Positions 37,166-45,704 of a DNA stretch of 64,000 nucleotides are shown here, in pieces. Positions within the stretch are counted from its first letter, which is position 1; each line of letters starts with the position of its first letter. The position numbers and the translations under genes are program-made. This DNA is from Romboutsia ilealis (lineage in GTDB: Bacteria; Bacillota; Clostridia; Peptostreptococcales; Peptostreptococcaceae). The notes under the pieces are model-generated. The model made no database searches. It had not been told where the DNA came from and saw only the letters and a program-made list of their open reading frames with translations. The stretch covers positions 1,926,381-1,990,380 of the forward strand of contig NZ_LN555523.1 in the NCBI RefSeq assembly GCF_900015215.1, written 5' to 3'.

Positions 37166-37828
37166 TCATAGTAATGTTTTATTTATAAAACAAACAAATA
37201 CTTTATCTAATAAATTGATAAATTTTGTACCTATATTTGTTAAAACTATCATTTGTAAAAATATACCTAGTATAAAAGATACTATAATACTTTTTACAAT
37301 ATTTAGCTTCAAAATATAATATATAATATATAATATTATAATCAAAATAATATATATATTAAGTAAAGTAAATGCTTTCTTTCTTAATTTATTTCTAGTT
37401 TTTTCATTATTCAATGGCTTATTTTTAGACGGAACTGGACATTTATAGTATATCATATAATAAGAAAATGCTATAATTGTCATTCCTATTAAAACAATAT
37501 TATTTATATCTATATTAATAGATATAAATCTACAGACTGTTGATAATATTAATGATAATATAATTCCAATAATTAAACATATTTCTGGCGTACTTGCATG
37601 AACTCCACCAGTATATCTTTTAAATAATGCACTAGTAATAGTTATTAACGACATTTCAATTATCATTCCAGTTATTAATCCTACTAATATAGTAAGAATT
37701 ATACCTAGAAAGGTATGAATAATCATAAATAATCCATAATTTAGTACAGCCTTTTGTTCTTCATCTTTATCAAGTCTATCCCCTAGTCTCGTAGATAAAT
37801 TTAGTGAAATTTTATCTATAACCCCCAT
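37166..37828 (-). CDS. agrB: AgrB-type peptide-processing membrane endopeptidase
   Basis: AgrB cuts the C-terminal tail from AgrD and forms the cyclic thiolactone. The 220 residues are largely hydrophobic (about six helices) with the active-site motif RYTGGVHASTPEIC: His77 and Cys84, the same numbers and spacing as the catalytic pair of Staphylococcus aureus AgrB. The N-terminal segment with DEEQKAVLNYG is also typical. It starts 2 nt after the AgrC-like gene and is followed by agrD. No AgrA gene is in the window. Confidence 0.93.
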   Translation of the reverse strand: MGVIDKISLNLSTRLGDRLDKDEEQKAVLNYGLFMIIHTFLGIILTILVGLITGMIIEMSLITITSALFKRYTGGVHASTPEICLIIGIILSLILSTVCRFISINIDINNIVLIGMTIIAFSYYMIYYKCPVPSKNKPLNNEKTRNKLRKKAFTLLNIYIILIIILYIIYYILKLNIVKSIIVSFILGIFLQMIVLTNIGTKFINLLDKVFVCFINKTLL

Positions 37829-37830
37829 AT

Positions 37831-38304
37831 CTAACCTCTTATTTTAAACTTTAATATATTATCTTTTATATATCTTAATAATAACACTATTAAAAACATT
37901 ATTAGTAGTGACGGAAGTGTTATTATTGCTCCTTGTAATGTGGTATTATCCGTTAAGCGTTCAACGTTTATATTTAACAGCGATGTAGCTATTAATATAT
38001 AAATACCTTCACTAAGTGCTAATGATATCCATACAAGACAAGTAGATACCATAGATTTTACTATATCATTACGGGCACACTTAAGTAGTATTATACATAA
38101 AGCTATCATAGACAATACTGAATGAACTCCAAAAGTTATAGGTAATAACCTTATAATACCTATTATAATCCCTAAAATTATTCCATATTTAAATATTTTT
38201 TTCTTATCTATATTAATACCTAATAGAATTACCCCAGATAATACTAAAATTAAACTTTCAGGAAAAGTCCTTGTAAATATATAAACTAAAGATGATTCTA
38301 GCAC
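37831..38304 (-). CDS. AgrC-sensor-like membrane protein without kinase domain
   Basis: A 157-residue hydrophobic protein with five or six predicted helices (about 13-30, 36-53, 57-73, 83-106, 123-148) and a short basic tail (RYIKDNILKFKIRG) where an AgrC histidine kinase would go on to its dimerisation domain. No HisKA or ATPase motif is present, and the reading frame stops cleanly before agrB. It starts at GTG with AGGAGG 7 nt upstream and is the first gene of an operon with agrB and agrD. It may be a receptor, immunity or export helper for the peptide; that is inference from context only. Confidence 0.65.
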   Translation of the reverse strand: MLESSLVYIFTRTFPESLILVLSGVILLGINIDKKKIFKYGIILGIIIGIIRLLPITFGVHSVLSMIALCIILLKCARNDIVKSMVSTCLVWISLALSEGIYILIATSLLNINVERLTDNTTLQGAIITLPSLLIMFLIVLLLRYIKDNILKFKIRG

Positions 38305-38334
38305 GAAATATCCTCCTATTTAATGTATACTCAT

Positions 38335-38364
38335 ATTATATCATCATTTAATATGAAATTTCAA
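38335..38364 (-). promoter_or_regulatory. SigA-type promoter for the agr cassette
   Basis: TTGAAA (38364-38359), 18-bp spacer and TATAAT (38340-38335) on the minus strand, 30 nt before the GTG start of the AgrC-like gene. Confidence 0.75.
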
Positions 38365-38395
38365 ACTATAATGCTATATTTTTACATTTTATTCG

Positions 38396-38427
38396 GATAA
38401 AAAAACGTTGGTATATAAATACCAACG
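38396..38427 (-). terminator. Terminator of sigG
   Basis: CGTTGGTAT paired with ATACCAACG and a T-run on the minus strand, 16 nt after the sigG stop codon. Confidence 0.88.
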
Positions 38428-38442
38428 ATAATAATAAGTTTA

Positions 38443-39216
38443 TTATATATATTTTTTCATATTTTTAAGTGCATTTTTTTCTATTCTTGATACTTGTGCT
38501 TGCGATATACCTATTTCATCTGCTACCTCAATTTGAGTTCTTCCTTTGTAAAATCTTAAATCCAATACTAATTTTTCTCTACTATTTAATTTTTTAATAG
38601 CTTCTTTCAATGCTATTTCCTGTAACCAATTTTCATCTGTATCCTTCTTGTCTTGTACTTGGTCCATTACAAATATTGCATCTCCATTATCTTGATACAC
38701 TGGATCAAATAAAGATATTGGATCTTGTATTGCATCTAGAGCCATAACTACATCCTCTACTTCTAATTCTAACTCTTTTGCTATCTCCGATACTGTAGGT
38801 TCTTTAGCATTATTTCTTACTAATCTTTCTCTAACTTGCAATGCCTTATATGCAATATCTTTTAATGACCTACTTACTCTTATAGGATTATTATCTCTTA
38901 AGTATCTTCTTATTTCTCCTATTATCATAGGTACTGCATAAGTTGAAAATCTTACATTTTGACTTAGATCAAAGTTATCTATTGCTTTAATAAGTCCTAT
39001 GCATCCTATTTGAAATAAGTCATCTATGTTTTCTCCTCTGTTATTGAATTTCTGTATAACACTTAAAACTAATCTTAAATTACCTCTAACAAACTCTTGT
39101 CTTGCTTCTTCATCTCCCGCTTTTATTTTCAAAAGAAGTTCCATCATTTGATTATTTTTAAGAACTGGAAGTTCAGATGTATTTACACCACAGATTTCAA
39201 CTTTATTTATTTGCAT
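38443..39216 (-). CDS. sigG: RNA polymerase sporulation sigma factor SigG
   Basis: SigG drives late forespore transcription. The 257 residues have the conserved SigG N-terminus (NKVEICGVNTSELPVL), region 2 with DLFQIGCIGLIKAIDNFDLS and STYAVPMIIGEIRRYLRDN, region 3 and the region 4 helix-turn-helix QIEVADEIGISQAQVSRIEK. It is third in spoIIGA-sigE-sigG. A SigF-type promoter and an 11-bp leader inverted repeat lie in the 86-nt gap after sigE (see separate entries). Confidence 0.97.
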   Translation of the reverse strand: MQINKVEICGVNTSELPVLKNNQMMELLLKIKAGDEEARQEFVRGNLRLVLSVIQKFNNRGENIDDLFQIGCIGLIKAIDNFDLSQNVRFSTYAVPMIIGEIRRYLRDNNPIRVSRSLKDIAYKALQVRERLVRNNAKEPTVSEIAKELELEVEDVVMALDAIQDPISLFDPVYQDNGDAIFVMDQVQDKKDTDENWLQEIALKEAIKKLNSREKLVLDLRFYKGRTQIEVADEIGISQAQVSRIEKNALKNMKKYI

Positions 39217-39229
39217 ATATTTCAGTCCT

Positions 39230-39290
39230 CTCTTAAAAGTTTTCTTATATGAAATTATTTACACATCATATATTTTTATACTTTTAAGAG
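39230..39290 (-). promoter_or_regulatory. sigG leader hairpin present only in read-through mRNA
   Basis: An 11-bp perfect inverted repeat: CTCTTAAAAGT at 39290-39280 and ACTTTTAAGAG at 39240-39230 on the minus strand. The downstream arm runs into AGAGAGG, the sigG ribosome-binding site. The upstream arm lies above the predicted SigF transcript start, so only transcripts reading through from sigE can form the hairpin and be restrained in translation. Confidence 0.7.
39254..39281 (-). promoter_or_regulatory. Candidate SigF promoter for sigG
   Basis: GTATA (39281-39277), 14-bp gap, then GTAAATAAT (39262-39254) on the minus strand. This fits the SigF/SigG consensus (GYATA; GnnnAnAnT), with a gap close to the usual 15 nt. 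It is the forespore start expected for sigG. Confidence 0.6.
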
Positions 39291-39302
39291 TAAATTATTT
39301 AT

Positions 39303-40025
39303 CTACACAAATTTTTTCATTTCTTTTTTTAATCTAGATATTATTTTCTTTTCTAACCTTGATATATAAGATTGAGATATTCCAAGCATTGTAGCAACTT
39401 CCTTTTGCGTTCTTTCTTCACCTCTTGTAGTTAATCCAAATCTTAATTCCATTATTTGCTTTTCCCTATCTGATAATCTATCTAGTGCCATAACTAATAA
39501 ATCTTTGTCTATCTCTTCCTCTATAATTTTGTATATTTCATCATTTTCAGTTCCTAATACATCTGATAATAATAATTCATTACCATCTACATCTATATTT
39601 AATGGTTCATCAAACGAAACTTCAATTTTTTTCTTATTATTTTTTCTAAGGTACATAAGAATTTCATTTTCTATACATCTAGATGCATATGTTGCCAATT
39701 TTATATTCTTATTTAATTTAAAAGTATTTACTGCTTTTATAAGCCCTATTGTCCCTATAGATATTAAATCTTCTATATCTATTCCAGTATTTTCAAATTT
39801 TCTAGATATATATACAACTAATCTTAGATTTCTTTCTATTAAAATTTGTTTTATACTATCATCAGTTTCTAATCGCTGTAATAATTCCATTTCTTCTTCT
39901 GGATTTAATGGCGGAGGTAGTATATTTACCCCTCCCATATAAAAAATACTTTTTGGTTTTATAATATTAAGCTTAATTAGTATTAATACTATTTTACTTA
40001 ACACCTTTGATATTAATAACTTCAC
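39303..40025 (-). CDS. sigE: RNA polymerase sporulation sigma factor SigE (pro-SigE)
   Basis: SigE directs early mother-cell transcription and is made as an inactive membrane-bound precursor. The 240 residues start (GTG) with a hydrophobic pro-sequence (about 1-28) followed by [18 protein letters not shown], which matches the pro-SigE processing region. Region 2 ([17 protein letters not shown]) and region 4 ([20 protein letters not shown]) are intact. SpoIIGA, encoded directly upstream, is the expected protease. Confidence 0.97.
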   Translation of the reverse strand: MKLLISKVLSKIVLILIKLNIIKPKSIFYMGGVNILPPPLNPEEEMELLQRLETDDSIKQILIERNLRLVVYISRKFENTGIDIEDLISIGTIGLIKAVNTFKLNKNIKLATYASRCIENEILMYLRKNNKKKIEVSFDEPLNIDVDGNELLLSDVLGTENDEIYKIIEEEIDKDLLVMALDRLSDREKQIMELRFGLTTRGEERTQKEVATMLGISQSYISRLEKKIISRLKKEMKKFV

Positions 40026-40045
40026 TTTTTTCTCCCCCTTTTTAA

Positions 40046-40888
40046 CTAAACCTCTTGTAATATACTTGGATTTAAAATAGCATCATATTCAGAATCATCA
40101 AAGTTAGATAGTCCAATAACAACATTACTTATCTTATTTTTATCAATTTCAACATAATCAACTTTAATCCCTAAAATTATTGAACTATTATTACCTCCTG
40201 CATGCTTATATGGAATAAGTTTGACTCTTGAGATTAACCCTCTATCTGAAGAACTTATAATATTTTGCACTTTGGATATATCCATATTCTCATAATCATA
40301 TTCTACTAACTCATCACTTATAATTCCTTTTAATGTCCTTGATTTAACTATTATAACCTCATTATTACCTAGAGGGTCTTTCAATAAATTTCCACTATCT
40401 ATTAAAGCCTCACATGTACAATGTTTACCAAGTAAATTTATATCTATTGTCTTTTTTATATCCTTAATATATTTAAGAGTTTTTATATCTCTGTATATGT
40501 ATTTAAGCAATTCGCAACTTATATACGCACATACTATTAAGAATGATACTTTCATATGTTCTATACCTGTGAAATAAATTATAAAATAAGTACTTCCACA
40601 TATAAAAACATTTACTAAATAAAACACTACAGATATTCTTATAAATTCTTTTTTATCTCTATAGGTAAATGATATTAATGTTATAAAAGTCATAATTAAT
40701 AACTTAAATGGCAATGTGAATAATATTTCTAATCTAGGATATAGATATACAACTGAGTATATAGTGCCCATAAAAGAACCTAGCCATCTTTTTTTTTTGC
40801 TACTATACTTTTTTATAAGAATAGAAGTACAACTTATAATAATATAATTTATTAATAGGTTTTCTATAATGTAATATTCTATATACAT
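40046..40888 (-). CDS. spoIIGA: Sigma-E processing peptidase SpoIIGA
   Basis: SpoIIGA is a membrane-embedded aspartic protease that removes the SigE pro-sequence when signalled by forespore SpoIIR. The 280 residues have five N-terminal membrane helices (about 8-24, 37-50, 57-76, 86-106, 112-130) and a C-terminal protease domain with the catalytic Asp164 in [19 protein letters not shown] precedes the ATG. It is 20 nt upstream of sigE. Confidence 0.95.
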   Translation of the reverse strand: MYIEYYIIENLLINYIIISCTSILIKKYSSKKKRWLGSFMGTIYSVVYLYPRLEILFTLPFKLLIMTFITLISFTYRDKKEFIRISVVFYLVNVFICGSTYFIIYFTGIEHMKVSFLIVCAYISCELLKYIYRDIKTLKYIKDIKKTIDINLLGKHCTCEALIDSGNLLKDPLGNNEVIIVKSRTLKGIISDELVEYDYENMDISKVQNIISSSDRGLISRVKLIPYKHAGGNNSSIILGIKVDYVEIDKNKISNVVIGLSNFDDSEYDAILNPSILQEV

Positions 40889-40917
40889 TACATTACCTCC
40901 CTTTATCTTTGTAATAT

Positions 40918-40965
40918 ATTATAAGTCAATCTATACTTTATTTTATGTCACTTTTAACAGTCGAA
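40918..40965 (-). promoter_or_regulatory. spoIIGA promoter with 22-bp spacer and Spo0A-like box
   Basis: On the minus strand, GTGACA (40951-40946) and TATAAT (40923-40918) are exactly 22 bp apart, the abnormal spacing known for the Bacillus subtilis spoIIG promoter. On the plus strand AGTCGAA (40959-40965), one base off the 0A-box core TGTCGAA, lies just upstream of the -35 element, where Spo0A would help SigA polymerase. Confidence 0.7.
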
Positions 40966-41388
40966 AGGTATTTAATTTATAATATAAATAAACAAAAAAA
41001 TAAAGCATTCTACTATTAAGTGTTAGTTGCTTATGTTTTTATATTATTTATTTGTTGAATTAATTTAATATAAGTAAATTTTTATCTTATTTTTTATTGA
41101 TAGATAAACATAATCTAAATAAAAATTTGCTCTGCTTATATAGCACAAAACTTTGTCTGTTATTCAAAATCTTTTTTACTACCAAAACTAGTTTATTTAT
41201 ATTATTTAAATCCAGAAATTATCCTCACCTTTTAAGTATTATAATATCTTTAATAAAAAATTCACTTCGCTTGAGCGACGTGTCGGCGAAATATTTCAAA
41301 ATATCATTTTTACATTTATAAGGTTATTGATAATACTTGTATTCATAGGTTATCCATATTTTTTTCTAACTATAATTTCCTTAAGCAT
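40966..41388. other. Intergenic region between ftsZ and spoIIGA
   Basis: About 420 nt without a supported gene. It holds copy 3 of the dispersed repeat and, near 41120-41160, a weaker sequence of similar layout (TTTGCTCTGCTTATATAGCA). A 74-codon plus-strand frame at 41097-41321 has no ribosome-binding site and overlies the repeat. Confidence 0.6.
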
Positions 41389-41390
41389 AA
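41250..41390 (-). repeat. Dispersed intergenic repeat, copy 3
   Basis: The conserved end (41256-41290, plus) reads AAAAAATTCACTTCGCTTGA then GCGACGTGTCGGCGAAA. TCGCTTGAGCGA is a perfect inverted repeat around TG. The far end, on the minus strand, has CTTAAGGAAATTATA, ATGGATAACCTATGAATA and GTATTATCAATAAC, matching copy 2 in order. Confidence 0.7.
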
Positions 41391-41414
41391 AAAAAAGAAG
41401 CCGATTGGCTTCTT
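41389..41414 (-). terminator. Terminator of ftsZ
   Basis: AAGAAGCC paired with GGCTTCTT around a 4-nt loop and a T-run on the minus strand, 8 nt after the ftsZ stop codon. Confidence 0.88.
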
Positions 41415-41421
41415 AATATAT

Positions 41422-42570
41422 CTATCTTCTTCTTCTTAAGAAAGTTGGTATTTCCATATCATCATCTAATATAGAACTTCTTCTTGGTTCTTCTTTAGTA
41501 ACAGCAACCTCTTCCTTTACTTCAACTTCGATAGGCTTAGTAGCTATCGGAGCTGTATTTAATGTTGGTCTAGGCGTAGTTTTAACCTTTTCTATCACTT
41601 CTGATTCCATATGTTTTGCTTCATCAAATCCTGTAGCTATTACTGTTATTCTTATTTCTTCGCCTAAATCTTCTCTTATAGAAGCACCAAATATTATATT
41701 TGCTTCTGGGTCACAAGATTCTTGAACTAAAGTTGATGCTTCATTTATTTCAAGAAGACCTAAGTTAGCTCCACCTGTTATATTAAGTAATACACCTTTA
41801 GCTCCTCTTATAGATGTTTCTAAAAGTGGAGATTGTATTGCTTCTCTAGCTGCTTCTATAGATCTATTTTCTCCAGTAGCTTTACCTATACCCATATGAG
41901 CTAGCCCTTGTTCTTTCATTACAGAAGTAACATCTGCAAAGTCTAGGTTTATAAGACCTGGTACTGCTATAAGATCAGATATTGATTGTATACCTTGCTT
42001 TAATACGTCATCTGCCATAGAGAATGCATCTAACATAGAAGTATTCTTTTGAACTATTTGTAATAATCTATCGTTAGGTATAGTTATTAATGTATCTACT
42101 TTAGATTTTAATTCTGCTATTCCATTTTCAGCATTTTTCATTCTTACTTTACCTTCAAATACAAATGGCTTAGTAACAACTCCTACTGTAAGAATTCCCA
42201 TTTCCTTTGCTAATTGAGCTATAACAGGCGCTGCACCAGTACCTGTTCCTCCACCCATACCAGCTGTAACAAATACCATATCAGCACCTTCAAGTACTTT
42301 TATTATTTCATCTTTACTTTCTTCTGCTGCTTTCTTTCCAACTTCAGGATTTGCTCCTGCTCCTAATCCTCTAGTAAGCTTTTCACCTATTTGGATTTTG
42401 TGTTCAGCTTTTGATGTATGTAAAGCTTGCTTATCTGTATTAACTGCGATAAACTCGACACCTTGAAGTTGAGCTTCTACCATTCTATTAACTGCGTTAT
42501 TTCCACCGCCACCTGCGCCGATTACTTTAATTTGCGCAAGACCATCTATTTCTACGTCAAAGTTTAGCAT
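41422..42570 (-). CDS. ftsZ: Cell division protein FtsZ
   Basis: FtsZ is the tubulin-like GTPase that forms the division ring. The 382 residues show [13 protein letters not shown] near the N-terminus, the tubulin signature GGGTGTG (106-112), the T7 loop region NLDFADV, a linker of about 40 residues rich in Glu and Pro, and the conserved C-terminal peptide [10 protein letters not shown] that binds SepF and other partners. It has its own promoter and terminator. Confidence 0.98.
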   Translation of the reverse strand: MLNFDVEIDGLAQIKVIGAGGGGNNAVNRMVEAQLQGVEFIAVNTDKQALHTSKAEHKIQIGEKLTRGLGAGANPEVGKKAAEESKDEIIKVLEGADMVFVTAGMGGGTGTGAAPVIAQLAKEMGILTVGVVTKPFVFEGKVRMKNAENGIAELKSKVDTLITIPNDRLLQIVQKNTSMLDAFSMADDVLKQGIQSISDLIAVPGLINLDFADVTSVMKEQGLAHMGIGKATGENRSIEAAREAIQSPLLETSIRGAKGVLLNITGGANLGLLEINEASTLVQESCDPEANIIFGASIREDLGEEIRITVIATGFDEAKHMESEVIEKVKTTPRPTLNTAPIATKPIEVEVKEEVAVTKEEPRRSSILDDDMEIPTFLRRRR

Positions 42571-42615
42571 ATATAGACCTCCTTGTTTTATAATTGTAAG
42601 TAAATGTATGTATTA

Positions 42616-42645
42616 ATTATATCATTTAATTCTACGTTTTGTTAA
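42616..42645 (-). promoter_or_regulatory. SigA-type promoter for ftsZ
   Basis: TTAACA (42645-42640), 18-bp spacer and TATAAT (42621-42616) on the minus strand. It gives ftsZ a leader of about 40 nt with an AAGGAGGT site. Confidence 0.7.
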
Positions 42646-42674
42646 TTCTTAAGTAATTTATTCCACAAAAATAT

Positions 42675-43028
42675 TTATTTTCCTCTTTTTTTATCACTAA
42701 TTTTTGTAACAATATGTCTCCTTATTAGCGATAAATTGTCAAATAATCTCGACCCAAAGACTAGTATAGCGACATAATAAAGCGGTAGACCTAATCTATC
42801 TCCTATATATGTCAATATTATAGCTAATAGTGCATTTCCTATAAATCCAGTTAGAAATATTAAGTTATCATACTTGCCTTGTAATCCTGACTTTACTGCA
42901 CCAAATATTGAATCCATAGTCGCAAGTATTGCTACCGACATATATAAAGAATAATTTGCTGGATAAGTAAATGGAATATAAAATCCTACTACTATACCAA
43001 GTGCTAGCCCCACTAGTATCCATATCAT
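42675..43028 (-). CDS. sbp: Small basic protein (DUF1290, Sbp) of the ftsZ region
   Basis: A 117-residue integral membrane protein with three or four helices, of the DUF1290/Sbp family found next to ftsZ and DUF881 genes in many Firmicutes. Typical blocks are LGIVVGFYIPFTYP and ATMDSIFGAVKSGLQGKYDN. The C-terminal tail is basic. I start at the ATG at 43028; an upstream GTG overlaps the ribosome-binding site. The function is unknown. Confidence 0.9.
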   Translation of the reverse strand: MIWILVGLALGIVVGFYIPFTYPANYSLYMSVAILATMDSIFGAVKSGLQGKYDNLIFLTGFIGNALLAIILTYIGDRLGLPLYYVAILVFGSRLFDNLSLIRRHIVTKISDKKRGK

Positions 43029-43090
43029 AATTCTCACCTTTTCTATTTTACTTTGAAACTAATATATTTTTCAAGTTTTTTAATACTTTT

Positions 43091-43789
43091 TTATTCATAT
43101 TTTTTGAAAGAATTTATTATAATATCATTTTCTTCATCTACTTTTATATAAATGCCATATATTTCTTGTAATATACTAGCATATGATTCTGGAGAAAGTA
43201 CTGAAGCTTTTAATGTTTCTAAGTTTCCTATAGCTTTAATTATAAATGGTTGTCCATAAGTAGTATCATTTACTTTTATAGTTGCACCAGAACATTTTAT
43301 TTTACTTAATGTAAGTATCCTCTCTTCATTTATAGATATCGCTGTAGCCCCAGCTTTTTTTAGGTCATTAACAATTCTTAATATATCTATATCATGAACT
43401 ATAAGTTCATTTGGATTTTGATTTTCCTTTAACTCATTTTCACTATCTTTTATAGTTATTATTATTCCCTCTCCTTTTACTTTAGATTCTCCTGTAATAT
43501 CTTTTAAGTATGATAATTCATATTCCATTAGTTCCCTAACAGATTTTTCATTTGAAAATTTTTGCTCGTATATTTCTAAATCTTTTTGATATTCACTTTT
43601 AATTTTTCTAAGCTTTTCTATTTGTTTATTTTCTATATCGATTTCATATTCTAAATTTTTCTTTTCTTCTAATGTTATATAAACCTTATTTGGATCTAAA
43701 GTCTTAATATATATCACTATAAGAATACCTAATATAAACGCACATAAAACAACCATTTTATGATTTATATATTTCTTTCTTTTATTCAT
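43091..43789 (-). CDS. DUF881 family membrane-anchored protein (second of two)
   Basis: A 232-residue protein with an N-terminal membrane helix (about 11-27), a coiled coil (about 38-90) and the external DUF881 domain with GEGIIITIKDS, VHDIDILRIVNDLKKAGATAISINEERI (split) and IKAIGNLETL. DUF881 proteins lie near ftsZ in spore-forming Firmicutes and have no settled function. It overlaps the preceding DUF881 gene by 8 nt and probably arose from it by duplication. Confidence 0.88.
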   Translation of the reverse strand: MNKRKKYINHKMVVLCAFILGILIVIYIKTLDPNKVYITLEEKKNLEYEIDIENKQIEKLRKIKSEYQKDLEIYEQKFSNEKSVRELMEYELSYLKDITGESKVKGEGIIITIKDSENELKENQNPNELIVHDIDILRIVNDLKKAGATAISINEERILTLSKIKCSGATIKVNDTTYGQPFIIKAIGNLETLKASVLSPESYASILQEIYGIYIKVDEENDIIINSFKKYE

Positions 43790-44462
43790 TTAAATTACCA
43801 ACATCTATATCTTTTATTTTTTTATCATAACCATTTATGTTTATATTATCATCACTCTTTATATCTACTTTATAGTTATAATATTTTTCTATCTCCCAAG
43901 CAATACCATACTTAATTTTAAGTGCAGACTCTAATGTATCTTTATCTCCTATAGCGTTTATAGTTATTGGCTCTTTTATTTTAGTATTATTTATATATAA
44001 ACTATCTTCTTTTAAATTTAAATATGTATCAAATACTATCCTTTCTTCATTTATAGATATAGCAGTTGCTTGAGCTGAATTTAATTTATTTATAATGGAT
44101 AATATTAAATCATAATTATAAATTATACTATCTTCCGAACCATTATTTATCAATTTAATTGTGATTCCAGGTCCATTAATATTTGTATACCCTGCTAGTT
44201 CTTCATAATAATTAATTTCAGCTTTTAATATATCATCACCGTCTTTATATTTATCTATATCCCTTTTTATTGTATTTATTTGCTCTTTCAAACTATTTTC
44301 TACTGTTTTTAATGATTTTAATTCTAGTAGTAGTTGCTCTCCTTTTTTAGATGTAGTCATTCCTTCATTTTCTAAGTTAATTGTCTTGAATTGAATACTT
44401 ATTAATACACCTAAAAATATACTACAAATAACTACACTTTTATATGGAATTTTTATTTTCAT
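43782..44462 (-). CDS. DUF881 family membrane-anchored protein (first of two)
   Basis: A 226-residue paralogue of the following gene: N-terminal membrane helix (about 8-24), coiled coil (about 38-85) and DUF881 domain with GPGITIKLINNG, NAQATAISINEERIVFD-type motif (LNSAQATAISINEERIVFD) and INAIGDKDTL. The shared ATAISINEERI block is nearly identical in the two proteins. It lies 27 nt after ftsQ. Confidence 0.88.
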   Translation of the reverse strand: MKIKIPYKSVVICSIFLGVLISIQFKTINLENEGMTTSKKGEQLLLELKSLKTVENSLKEQINTIKRDIDKYKDGDDILKAEINYYEELAGYTNINGPGITIKLINNGSEDSIIYNYDLILSIINKLNSAQATAISINEERIVFDTYLNLKEDSLYINNTKIKEPITINAIGDKDTLESALKIKYGIAWEIEKYYNYKVDIKSDDNININGYDKKIKDIDVGNLNE

Positions 44463-44489
44463 AATATCAACTCCTATTGGACTTAAATT

Positions 44490-45227
44490 TTAAGGCCTAT
44501 ATAACGCATTCTTTCCAGTAGACAAATCAATTTCTCCTCCTTTTTCTTTCTTATTCTGTAAATCAGTTAGAATCATTGCTAATCTAGATATATTATATTT
44601 TACCTCTTCATCATTATTTAATAATATATTTATATCATCATTAGTGTTAATATTTATAGAATCATCTTTTGTCATGTCTATATTGTCTATTTTTTTATAA
44701 ATGCCTTCTTCTTTTATAGACTCTAGTAAATATAGTAACCTTTTTCTATCTTCTTCATTCTTAAATTTTATCTCCTGTAAATCAGTTATATTATAATCTA
44801 TATTTACTATAATTACTCCATTATCTTTATTATCTTCATCAATTTTATCTATAAAATTACCTTCTTTATCTATATAACAATATACTTCTTCATTATATAA
44901 ATTTGCCACTATTTCTTTTTCTACTATATTAATCTTTAAAGTATTTGGTAGCGATCTTTTTATTTCAACTTCATCAATATATTTATTTCTTAATAAACTT
45001 TCCTCCATGTCCTTTATATTATATCTAAATATGTTCTTGCTATTATTTATATCTAGAGCTTTTATAATATACTCTGATTCAACATATTTGTTTCCATCGA
45101 TTTCAATATTTTCACTAATAAATACTCCACTATTTAATGCTGTATATAAAACTATAACTATAATCAATAAAAGACTAAAAATAATAACTACTTTGCTATT
45201 GTTTATCTTTTTTTTATTTTTTTTCAT
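44490..45227 (-). CDS. ftsQ: Cell division protein FtsQ/DivIB
   Basis: FtsQ (DivIB) links the divisome proteins FtsL and FtsB/DivIC in the membrane. The 245 residues have a basic cytoplasmic start, one membrane helix (about 12-32), a POTRA domain (ENIEIDGNKYVESEYIIKAL) and the following beta domain with IKRSLPNTLKINIVEKEIVA. Its place between the mur genes and ftsZ agrees. Confidence 0.92.
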   Translation of the reverse strand: MKKNKKKINNSKVVIIFSLLLIIVIVLYTALNSGVFISENIEIDGNKYVESEYIIKALDINNSKNIFRYNIKDMEESLLRNKYIDEVEIKRSLPNTLKINIVEKEIVANLYNEEVYCYIDKEGNFIDKIDEDNKDNGVIIVNIDYNITDLQEIKFKNEEDRKRLLYLLESIKEEGIYKKIDNIDMTKDDSININTNDDINILLNNDEEVKYNISRLAMILTDLQNKKEKGGEIDLSTGKNALYRP

Positions 45228-45655
45228 ATATGTACCTCTCTTAATCTATATTTTATATATAAATACAACTTTTATAGTGAGATTTCCTACATATATCTTA
45301 ATTTATATTATATTTTAACTTATAAATTTATTCATTTACTTAATGCTCTAAACTTCTTTATTAAATATAAAAATGTCATAAAGCCTTTATTTATCTTTTA
45401 TTTAGTTATAAATGCATCCCCATTAAATCAGTAGATTTAACAATTTAACTGTGTAGTTTTTCTAAACCCTTTACAATGTATATATTTTCTGTTATATATC
45501 AGCTACCCTTCTAATAAATTCTGTACAATGTATAAATCTATTTTCAAAGATATTTTCATGAAATACACTCACATCCTGCAAGATATCTTATTTTTATATA
45601 ATATAGCCTTCCTTTTATTTTATTGTCATCGCTAACTATATACTTAAACACAAAT
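45228..45655. other. Intergenic region between murG and ftsQ
   Basis: About 430 nt of AT-rich sequence with no supported gene. A short motif TACAATGTATA occurs twice (45472 and 45526). I could not identify a clear promoter for the ftsQ-DUF881-sbp genes. Confidence 0.5.
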
Positions 45656-45699
45656 AATCCCCTCTAGTATATAATTTAAAATCATATACTAAAGGGGAT
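45655..45699 (-). terminator. Terminator of the mur-spoVE-murG operon
   Basis: ATCCCCT...AGTATAT paired with ATATACT...AGGGGAT with a small internal mismatch, 5 nt after the murG stop codon; the trailing T-run is poor (TTATTTG). Confidence 0.7.
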
Positions 45700-45704
45700 G
45701 TATG

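Noticed and set aside
41097..41321. 74-codon plus-strand frame between ftsZ and spoIIGA
   Set aside because: No ribosome-binding site, low complexity, and it overlaps the dispersed repeat.
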